22,115 bases of DNA from an uncultured Kiritimatiellota bacterium (GTDB lineage Bacteria; Verrucomicrobiota; Kiritimatiellia; RFP12; UBA1067): assembly GCA_934635385.1 (NCBI GenBank), contig CAKTZI010000052.1, positions 1 to 22,115 of the forward strand, in the 5' to 3' direction. Position numbers and translations under genes: made by a program. Numbering within the stretch: position 1 is the first letter of the stretch; each line of letters starts with the position of its first letter. Below are positions 1 through 5,538 of the stretch, in pieces. Under the pieces are notes generated by a model. It was not told where the DNA came from and made no database searches. It worked only from the letters and a program-made list of their open reading frames with translations.

Positions 1-66
1 CCCCCCCCCCAACGCCCACCTCGCGCCCACCTGTTGGTCGTGAATTGTCCTATTCGTCTTGTTCAT
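1..66 (-). CDS. 5' end of an unidentified gene, cut by the window edge in a poly-C run
   Basis: An ATG at 66 opens a minus-strand frame (MNKTNRTIHDQQVGAR...) that runs into the ten C residues at 1-10, read as glycine codons, and leaves the window. It is called a gene start only because a strong extended -10 box lies six bases upstream, the same arrangement as at the fic and kinase genes. Too little is visible to identify a product. The run of G codons recalls the poly-G tract inside the signal peptide of the FGE-like gene at 14446-14463. The frame could also be chance. Confidence 0.35.
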   Translation of the reverse strand, partial: MNKTNRTIHDQQVGARWALGGG

Positions 67-72
67 GCGAAT

Positions 73-81
73 ATTATATCA
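73..81 (-). promoter_or_regulatory. Extended -10 promoter for the gene leaving the window
   Basis: On the minus strand the sequence reads TGATATAAT, with TATAAT at 78-73. The ATG at 66 is six bases further on, so transcription would start at or next to the start codon. No convincing -35 box was seen. Confidence 0.5.
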
Positions 82-156
82 CAAAAATGCCCGCTGTAGA
101 GCAAATGACATATCAACTTTTTTTACACCCATTTGGGTAATGGGTTATTCGCGCTC

Positions 157-258
157 CTACTCGACATTGCCGACCTTGGCGAGGCGGTGCGGCGGGAGGT
201 CCTCGAACGTGCGGATGAATGCAAATTTCAGTTGACGCGAACGAGTCTTGTAAGTCAT
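157..258 (-). CDS. Possible 33-residue protein or 3' gene remnant
   Basis: A short frame reads MTYKTRSRQLKFAFIRTF... and ends ...RLAKVGNVE followed by TAG. Its composition is protein-like, with mixed hydrophobic and charged residues, unlike the Arg/Pro/Ala-rich shadow frames of this GC-rich DNA. A TATACT -10-like box at 280-275 precedes it. I do not recognise it. It could be a small independent gene or the surviving tail of a larger one. The rest of 67-369 holds a weak hairpin (127-132 with 140-145) and no other gene. Confidence 0.25.
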   Translation of the reverse strand: MTYKTRSRQLKFAFIRTFEDLPPHRLAKVGNVE

Positions 259-300
259 TGCGATTGTGCCTGATAGTATAACCGAAAAACGCCCGCCCGA

Positions 301-323
301 ACAGGTGTCCAGACGGCTACCAT
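301..323 (+). repeat. Left copy of a direct repeat flanking the ATPase gene
   Basis: ACAGGTGTCCAGACGG, one variable base, then TACCAT. The matching copy is at 2134-2156 and differs only at that variable base (C here, A there). The two copies bracket the ATPase gene and its upstream region. Confidence 0.6.
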
Positions 324-369
324 GCAACACCACTCTGCTCGGCCGATGATGAAGGCACTTGCGGCTCCG

Positions 370-1827
370 TCACCTCAACAGCAAGTCAGCAGCAGACACC
401 ACATCGGCAAAGTAGGCATTCTCGATAATGGCAGGAGACAGGTTGCCGTCATAGACCAGGACGGGACGAATGGAGACCGCGTCAGGATTCGGCAACCGCG
501 CAACCTTCTCCTTCATCTGCTCAATCACCTCCACGCCAATCGTGTTTCGCCGTTTCACTTCAACAGGATACATCGCCTGCCGCAATTGGATGAGGATGTC
601 GATCTGGCATCCCGAATCCGCTTCCGCCTTTCGCTTCTCATGCGACGCCCTCTTTCGGTAGGGCGCGACGGAGAGAACCAGCGAACGATCTAGCCCAAGA
701 CGGGTAATCAGCTCCGATGCGTTGTTCAGCACAAGATTCTCGAATTGGAGTCCGAGAATCGAATCCCAGCCCGGCAACGCCTCAAGCGAAACGAAGTTAA
801 ACGCGCCGCGACGAATCATCGCCGCATAGGGCTCGATGAACCGCAGGTAAAAGCGCGTATAGTTGTCCCGAATGCGATAGCGGGCGATCTTCGCCTCCTT
901 GCCCGTGGCCGGATTGATGCCGCCGTCCCGTTCGAGAAAGCCGGCCAGCTCAAGCTCTTCCAAGGCCTCCGAGACGTGCCCGCCACGGACCTTCCCAAGG
1001 CTCTCCGAGATCTCCGAAAGCGTCTTCGACTCAAACGCCAATGCCGAGAGGATTTGCCGCTTGTCCTTTGCTTTCGCCCCGAAGACGTCATTGAAGATGC
1101 GCGTGAAGTCATTGAACAGCGTACCACCCTTCGTAAAGGCCATGCGCCGCAGGTTCTCGTTGGTCGTCAGCGTCGGATCGATTTCCTCAAGATACATCGG
1201 TACACCCCCCGTGACGGACAGAAGGTCAAACACCTCGCGGGACGAAACGCCATCTGCCGACTGTCGCCAAAACTGCAGACAGTCCCGCACGGGTAGTTCC
1301 CCCAAAACCAGTTCAAGCGAAATGCGTCCGACAAAGCCCGTGCTGTCAAGGATGTTCCGCTGAATCCATGACGAGACCGAACCGCACAAGACCAATATCA
1401 GCCTTTCGTGCTTCTTAAGGTCGTCATCCCATGCATCCTTGAGATACCCCGGAAAATCCGAATCATACTTGCCCATCCAGGATATCTCGTCCAGAAGGAC
1501 AATCATTCGTTCAGACGCATGCCGGGCGACTTCCGCATTCAGCAAGGCAAACGCCTCACGCCAGTTGCGGGCCACGAGGTCCTCTGCGCCCGTCTTCTCG
1601 CCAAGCCTCTGGCAGAAATACCGAAGCTGGTCGTCATTTGTCATTCCCTTTCGCGGAGCAAGCCCGGAAAGTTTCAAATAACGACAACCGCTTCTCGCCG
1701 CAAATTCGTCCATCAACCGACTCTTCCCAATGCGTCGACGTCCCTGACAGGTCACCAGCGACGAGGAGCCTTTGCGCCAAAGCGCCGAAAGCTGATTGAT
1801 TTGCTCGGTTCGGCCAATAAACTTCAT
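370..1827 (-). CDS. AAA ATPase (ATPase_2 type) with C-terminal PD-(D/E)XK-like DUF234 domain
   Basis: The 485-residue protein has a P-loop at residues 29-36 (GRRRIGKS) and a Walker B stretch ending in DE at 113-114 (IVLLDEISWMGK). A winged-helix-like middle follows. A C-terminal region carries D410 and E423-V-K425 (YPVEVKRR), the layout of a PD-(D/E)XK nuclease core. Order and length fit the archaeal-type ATPase/DUF234 family, whose cellular role is not established. A well-spaced sigma70-type promoter lies 40 bases upstream, but no clear Shine-Dalgarno is seen. The start is supported by alignment with the paralogue at 16213-17655 (MKFIGRTEQ against MFVGREEQ). GC content is visibly lower than in neighbouring genes and direct repeats flank the unit, both consistent with transfer. 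Function beyond ATP binding is inference. Confidence 0.85.
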   Translation of the reverse strand: MKFIGRTEQINQLSALWRKGSSSLVTCQGRRRIGKSRLMDEFAARSGCRYLKLSGLAPRKGMTNDDQLRYFCQRLGEKTGAEDLVARNWREAFALLNAEVARHASERMIVLLDEISWMGKYDSDFPGYLKDAWDDDLKKHERLILVLCGSVSSWIQRNILDSTGFVGRISLELVLGELPVRDCLQFWRQSADGVSSREVFDLLSVTGGVPMYLEEIDPTLTTNENLRRMAFTKGGTLFNDFTRIFNDVFGAKAKDKRQILSALAFESKTLSEISESLGKVRGGHVSEALEELELAGFLERDGGINPATGKEAKIARYRIRDNYTRFYLRFIEPYAAMIRRGAFNFVSLEALPGWDSILGLQFENLVLNNASELITRLGLDRSLVLSVAPYRKRASHEKRKAEADSGCQIDILIQLRQAMYPVEVKRRNTIGVEVIEQMKEKVARLPNPDAVSIRPVLVYDGNLSPAIIENAYFADVVSAADLLLR

Positions 1828-1866
1828 AAGTCGATAAATAGGTATGATGTTTGTAAATTTACTAGC

Positions 1867-1896
1867 ATTATATCACAGGTTAGACAGACAAGTCAA
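1867..1896 (-). promoter_or_regulatory. Promoter of the first ATPase gene
   Basis: On the minus strand there is a -35 TTGACT (1896-1891), an 18-bp spacer and a -10 TATAAT (1872-1867) preceded by TGA. It is one of the best-formed promoters in the window. Predicted transcription start is near 1860, giving a leader of about 33 bases. Confidence 0.75.
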
Positions 1897-1904
1897 TGCC
1901 GTTT

Positions 1905-1939
1905 GGGCACGAAATTCTGATTTTCGACATTTCGTGCCC
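1905..1939. promoter_or_regulatory. 11-bp perfect inverted repeat upstream of the first ATPase promoter
   Basis: GGGCACGAAAT (1905-1915) and ATTTCGTGCCC (1929-1939) are perfect inverted copies around a 13-nt loop. The element ends 32 bases upstream of the -10 box. The second ATPase gene has an inverted repeat of the same arm length, loop length and distance (17734-17768), so an operator or another recognition site is likely. Confidence 0.65.
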
Positions 1940-1977
1940 GATACCATCCGCACAGTCTCCCCACCTACGACTCAAAA

Positions 1978-2033
1978 TGTTGAGTTTTTGTCAAAACAGC
2001 CAGCAAGAACTGTTGTGTTTTTGTCAAATCAGC
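1978..2033. repeat. Two 23-bp direct repeats in the ATPase upstream region
   Basis: Copies at 1978-2000 and 2011-2033 share TGTTG-G-TTTTTGTCAAA and differ at two positions. They are offset by 33 bp. A shorter third copy of the TTTTTG(T/A)CA core starts at 2050. Read on the minus strand the pair encodes a repeated LTKTQ motif in a short frame that is probably not a gene. The rest of 1828-2190 contains the ATPase promoter and inverted repeat, a 22-codon frame (2065-2133, +) of doubtful meaning, and the kinase promoter. Confidence 0.5.
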
Positions 2034-2133
2034 AGAAATGGGCACTTGATTTTTGACACAATCACATGACATACTCCTTGGAGGATGAATTCGTCTGGCT
2101 GAAGGCCGCAGGTGTCGCATTCTACGACATCTG

Positions 2134-2156
2134 ACAGGTGTCCAGACGGATACCAT
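2134..2156 (+). repeat. Right copy of the direct repeat flanking the ATPase gene
   Basis: Matches 301-323 at all but one position. The adjoining GATACCATCCGCAC (2149-2162) also occurs at 1940-1953, directly abutting the inverted repeat upstream of the ATPase. Confidence 0.6.
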
Positions 2157-2174
2157 CCGCACGGGCCATTTTTA

Positions 2175-2183
2175 TGCTAAAAT
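2175..2183 (+). promoter_or_regulatory. Extended -10 promoter of the histidine kinase gene
   Basis: TGC followed by TAAAAT (2178-2183) is an extended -10 box. The ATG at 2191 is seven bases further on, which places the expected transcription start on the start codon. A leaderless mRNA is predicted; no Shine-Dalgarno is present. Confidence 0.55.
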
Positions 2184-2190
2184 ACGCGGC

Positions 2191-3663
2191 ATGAAGGGAA
2201 CTGCCTTGCTCGCCTTGCCGCTTGCGGCATTCGCCGCACCGCTGGCCGCCGAACCCGCCGCGCCGCTTCGCACGACGGCGGCGATCCGCGCGCTTTCCGC
2301 CGACGACTTGCGACGGCATCTCCCCGTCCGACTCGTCGGGCAAGTCATCGCACGGCTCCAGCCCGGCGGGTTCATCATCCGGGACGAGACCGGCGGGTAC
2401 ATCTTCGACAGCCTCGTCGGTCTCAGCCCCAAGGTCGGCGACCTCATCACGCTGGAGTCGCAGACGTTCCTTTTTGAGGCGTATCGGCAGGGTTATCTCC
2501 GGCCCAGCACGGTCACGGTGACGGGCCATGCCCAGCTGCCGACGCCGCGACCGACCGACGCCGCCCGCATCGCCTCGGGCGCGGAAGACTTCAATCTCGT
2601 CACGGTTGACGGATTCATTGCCGAAGTCGTCAAGGACGAGAACCACGAAGACTGGAACTGGATGGTCTTGCGCGACGGCACGGGCAATTCCCTTTACGTT
2701 TCCGTGCCGAACGTCGGGAACGCCAGCCCTGCCCTTGCCGATCTCGTCGACGCGGAAGTCGCGATTACCGGCGTCGCGCTCCCGGACTACGCCGCCGACC
2801 GACTGTTCATCGGGCCTCACCTCGAAACCTGCAGCCGGGACTGCATCCGCATCACGGCGCCTCGCCCCGCCGACCCGTTCACCGCACCCTATCTGGACGA
2901 CATCCATCACGCCAGCCCCCAGGAATTCGCCAAGATGCGACGCCGCCGCATTGTCGGCCGAGTCCTCGCCGCCTGGCGCAGAAACCGATTCCTCGTGCGC
3001 GAGGACAGCGGACGCCTGATCGAGGTCGACAGGACAGACGGCGGGCGGCAGCCGCTGGCCGGCGAACGGATCGAGGCGACGGGCGTCTGCATCATGGAGA
3101 CGGACAAGTGGAGTCCGACGAACCTCTTTCCCGTCTTCGGCGGCTTCACGCTCGTTCCGCGAACGCCCGCCGACATCCGGGTCCTCTCCCGCCCGCCTTG
3201 GTGGACGCCCCTGCGGCTCTGCGCCGTCATCGGCTCGCTTCTCGTCGCCCTCGTCGCCGTCTTCGTCTGGAACCGCATTCTCACGCGGCGCGTCCTGCGC
3301 CGCAGCCAGCAGCTCTTCCGGGAACAGGTCGCCCATGCCGGCGCCTCGCTCAAGATCGGCGAGCGCACGCGGCTGGCCGTCGAGCTCCATGACGCGCTCT
3401 CGCAGAACCTCGCGGGCCTCGCCTGCCAGATCTCCGCCGCGAAAAGCGCCATCGCCATCAGCCCGGCCGAGACGACGAAACACCTGGGCATCGCCGAGAA
3501 GATGCTTCTCTCCAGCCGCGTGGAACTCCGCCGCTGCCTTTGGGACCTGCGCGGCGACGCGCTGGAAACCGCCAACATGGCGGAGGCCGTCACGAAGACC
3601 GTGAAGCCGTGGTCGGGACGTCCGCGCTCACCGTCCGCTTCGACGTGCCGCGACGGCGCCTGA
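2191..3663 (+). CDS. Sensor histidine kinase (NarL/HisKA_3 type), frame broken before the ATPase domain
   Basis: A signal peptide (MKGTALLALPLAAFAAPLAA) is followed by about 320 periplasmic residues forming three OB-fold-like repeats (near 45-105, 134-200 and 251-310). A transmembrane helix lies at about 343-361. The HisKA_3 dimerisation helix carries the phospho-acceptor H400 in AVELHDALSQN. The frame stays sensible to about residue 473 (AVTKTVKP) and then turns into Ser/Arg-rich nonsense that stops at 3663. The ATPase domain continues in another frame from about 3612, so one base appears to be missing near 3607-3612. The kinase should sense an unknown envelope signal and phosphorylate the regulator that follows. 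As assembled it cannot make an ATPase domain; sequencing error, mutation or programmed -1 shifting would explain this, in my order of likelihood. Confidence 0.8.
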   Translation: MKGTALLALPLAAFAAPLAAEPAAPLRTTAAIRALSADDLRRHLPVRLVGQVIARLQPGGFIIRDETGGYIFDSLVGLSPKVGDLITLESQTFLFEAYRQGYLRPSTVTVTGHAQLPTPRPTDAARIASGAEDFNLVTVDGFIAEVVKDENHEDWNWMVLRDGTGNSLYVSVPNVGNASPALADLVDAEVAITGVALPDYAADRLFIGPHLETCSRDCIRITAPRPADPFTAPYLDDIHHASPQEFAKMRRRRIVGRVLAAWRRNRFLVREDSGRLIEVDRTDGGRQPLAGERIEATGVCIMETDKWSPTNLFPVFGGFTLVPRTPADIRVLSRPPWWTPLRLCAVIGSLLVALVAVFVWNRILTRRVLRRSQQLFREQVAHAGASLKIGERTRLAVELHDALSQNLAGLACQISAAKSAIAISPAETTKHLGIAEKMLLSSRVELRRCLWDLRGDALETANMAEAVTKTVKPWSGRPRSPSASTCRDGA

Positions 3664-3866
3664 CGGACTCGACCGCCCATTCCATCCTGTGCATCGTCCG
3701 AGAGCTCGCCACCAACGCCGTGCGCCACGGACACGCCACGGCGGTTCAGGTTGACGGCGACTGCCACGGTCGACAGGTCGCGTTCGCGGTACGGGACAAC
3801 GGCTGCGGCTTCGACGTCGACCGGCCACAGGCGGCGAAAGCCCGCACGGAGACGACACGAACATGA
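3612..3866 (+). pseudogene. Detached HATPase_c domain of the histidine kinase, truncated at its end
   Basis: From 3612 the frame reads VGTSALTVRFDVPRRRL, then the N-box ELATNAVRHG and the G1 box DNGCGFD, continuing the kinase of 2191. After DVDRP it ends within 14 residues (AKARTETTRT). The glycine-rich G2 segment normally found next (GHFGL..GM.ER in related kinases) is absent, suggesting an in-frame deletion of roughly 30-45 codons. The TGA stop overlaps the ATG of the response regulator (ATGA, 3863-3866), so the 3' end itself looks original. With a frameshift and a missing G2 box, kinase activity is doubtful. Confidence 0.7.
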
Positions 3867-4477
3867 AGAGGATCCGCATTCTCATCGCCGACGACCACGC
3901 GCTCATGCGCCTCGGCCTCACGTCCATGATCAGCCTTCAGCGCGACATGGAAGTCGTCGGCGAGGCCGAGAACGGACAGGAGGCCATCGACCTCGCGGCC
4001 GCGCTCCGGCCCGATGTCGTCATCATGGATCTCATGATGCCGAAGGTCAACGGCGCCGACGCGACCAAGGCCATCTGCGACGCCCGGCCCGAGACGAACG
4101 TCATCCTGCTGACGTCCTATGGCGACGCCGCCGACCTCAGCCGCGCGATCGTCAACGGTGCGGTCGGCGTCCAGATGAAAGACGCCCCCACCGAGAGCCT
4201 GCTGGACACCATCCGGAAGTCCCAGTCCGGCGAGACGGCCATCACGCCCGAGCTGCTTGGACAATGCGAGGCGGACTTGCCGCCACTGACCCGGAAGCAG
4301 TCCGACATCCTCGAATCCCTCGCCCTCGGCTACACGAACAGGGACATCGCCCAGTCGTTCGGCATTACCGAGGCCGGCGTCAAGAAGCACCTTCGGCTCA
4401 TCTTCGCGAAACTCGGCGCGGCCAACCGCTCCGAAGCCGTCGCCATCGCCCTGCGGCGCCAGCTCCTGCAGACGTAA
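3863..4477 (+). CDS. NarL/FixJ-family response regulator
   Basis: The 204-residue protein has an N-terminal receiver with acidic pair D10-D11, phospho-acceptor D56 (VVIMDLMMPK), a conserved Thr in ILLTSY and the switch Lys in QMKD. A C-terminal LuxR-type helix-turn-helix spans about residues 136-200 (LTRKQSDILESLALGYTNRD...VKKHL). It is translationally coupled to the kinase by an ATGA overlap. The target genes are unknown; the nearby hydrolase clusters are possible but nothing in the sequence ties them to it. It ends 19 bases before the convergent ASCH gene with no clear terminator between. The regulator looks intact although its kinase does not. Confidence 0.92.
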   Translation: MKRIRILIADDHALMRLGLTSMISLQRDMEVVGEAENGQEAIDLAAALRPDVVIMDLMMPKVNGADATKAICDARPETNVILLTSYGDAADLSRAIVNGAVGVQMKDAPTESLLDTIRKSQSGETAITPELLGQCEADLPPLTRKQSDILESLALGYTNRDIAQSFGITEAGVKKHLRLIFAKLGAANRSEAVAIALRRQLLQT

Positions 4478-4496
4478 AGGCCAGACCCGAAAACGG

Positions 4497-4970
4497 TCAC
4501 GCGGACAGGGCGTCTGCCCGCGCGACCTCGGCGGCAAGCGCGGGCGGCAACGGCCACATCCCGACATTGCCACGGCAGGGGATCGGGCGGTCGAAGCGGA
4601 CAACCTCGGACAAGTCCCATCTGTACGGATAGCCCTCATCCCATGGGAGGGACTCACGCGCCACATCCGCTTCCAGAACAAGGTCGTTCCGTCCGCGCGC
4701 CGCATAGTCACAGGCCCCGACAATCTTGCCCGGCCAGTCCTTCACGTCCGCCCACGACGGAATCAACTCGAAGTCCTCTTCTGAAAGCGCCCGCGAGGCC
4801 CAGTGGACAAACGCGCCGAACTCCTCCTTGCAGAAGGACTTCGAGCAGCTGACGGCGCAACGCCCCCGCCTCGGTTCCGGCAGCACGCTGCGGTTCTCCA
4901 CGCGCTTGATGCCAAGCATGATCAGAACCGCATACGGCCCGGTACAGGTAAAGGCGTGGGTGAAGCCCAT
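4497..4970 (-). CDS. ASCH-domain protein
   Basis: The 157-residue product starts MGFTHAFTCTGPYAVLIMLG and carries the ASCH signature LIMLGIKRVENRS near residues 16-28. ASCH domains adopt a PUA-like beta-barrel and are linked to RNA or modified-nucleoside binding. The frame is open further upstream, but that part is an Arg/Ser-rich shadow of tadA, so the start at 4970, seven bases after the tadA stop, is preferred. There is no obvious Shine-Dalgarno, and translational coupling to tadA is likely. Its place after a tRNA deaminase and a methyltransferase suits an RNA-related role, which is inference. Confidence 0.7.
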   Translation of the reverse strand: MGFTHAFTCTGPYAVLIMLGIKRVENRSVLPEPRRGRCAVSCSKSFCKEEFGAFVHWASRALSEEDFELIPSWADVKDWPGKIVGACDYAARGRNDLVLEADVARESLPWDEGYPYRWDLSEVVRFDRPIPCRGNVGMWPLPPALAAEVARADALSA

Positions 4971-4977
4971 AAAGAGG

Positions 4978-5538
4978 TCAGCGACGCGCGCGGAAGAAGT
5001 CCTGGAGGATCGCCTTCGACGCCGCTTCGCAGACACCGGTGACGATTTCGGGATGGTGGTTGATGCCGGGGTGGTCGAAGATGCCGAACGTCGTGCCGCC
5101 GCCGCGCTTCGGGTCGGATACGCCCCAGACGACCGTCTCCACGCGCGCGAGGACGATGCCGCCCGCGCACATCGGGCATGGCTCCTTCGTGACGTAGAGC
5201 CGCGCACCCGTCAGCCGCCAGTCGCCGACGGCGGCGAAGGCGGACGACATCGCCAGCATCTCCGCGTGGGCCGTCGCGTCCGACAGCCCTTCCGTCTGGT
5301 TGTGCGCCCGTCCCAGAATCCGCGCCATCGTCGGGTCGGGGTCGTAGACCGCCGGATGCCCGTCATGCGCCGGCTCCACGACGGCGGGCGCGACAATGAC
5401 ACAGCCAAGCGGCACTTCGCCATCCGCCGCTGCCTTCTCCGCCTCGCGCAGCGCCATGCGCATGAACGTCTCGTCAAAGGCGGCGAAGGGTGCGCTCTTG
5501 GCGAGATGGGAATCGTGAGAGTGCCCCATGTCGCTCAT
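4978..5538 (-). CDS. tadA: tRNA-adenosine(34) deaminase TadA
   Basis: The protein has 186 residues with the zinc-binding and catalytic motif H91-A-E93 and the second metal motif P-C121-P-M-C124-AGG of the cytidine/deoxycytidylate deaminase fold. The C-terminal part (RVETVVWGVSDPKRGG) is typical of TadA, which converts A34 to inosine in tRNA. Between the first strand (GCVIV) and the HN of the substrate loop there are about 20 extra residues (around 52-73) not present in short TadA proteins. The family also includes guanine deaminases, so TadA is the best but not the only reading. The ATG at 5538 overlaps the methyltransferase stop (ATGA), which fixes the start; a second ATG follows three codons later. 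Confidence 0.85.
   Translation of the reverse strand: MSDMGHSHDSHLAKSAPFAAFDETFMRMALREAEKAAADGEVPLGCVIVAPAVVEPAHDGHPAVYDPDPTMARILGRAHNQTEGLSDATAHAEMLAMSSAFAAVGDWRLTGARLYVTKEPCPMCAGGIVLARVETVVWGVSDPKRGGGTTFGIFDHPGINHHPEIVTGVCEAASKAILQDFFRARR

Noticed and set aside
1978..2033. Possible CRISPR array
   Set aside because: Only two imperfect 23-bp copies 10 bp apart, no unique spacers of normal size and no cas genes.
2065..2133. 22-codon plus-strand frame starting MTYSLEDEFVW
   Set aside because: Very short, no promoter of its own and no recognisable family; not supported well enough to call a gene.
2122..3483. Minus-strand open frame of 453 codons
   Set aside because: Shadow of the histidine kinase; Asp/Arg/Gly-rich with no domain, while the plus strand shows signal peptide, membrane helix and phospho-acceptor motif.
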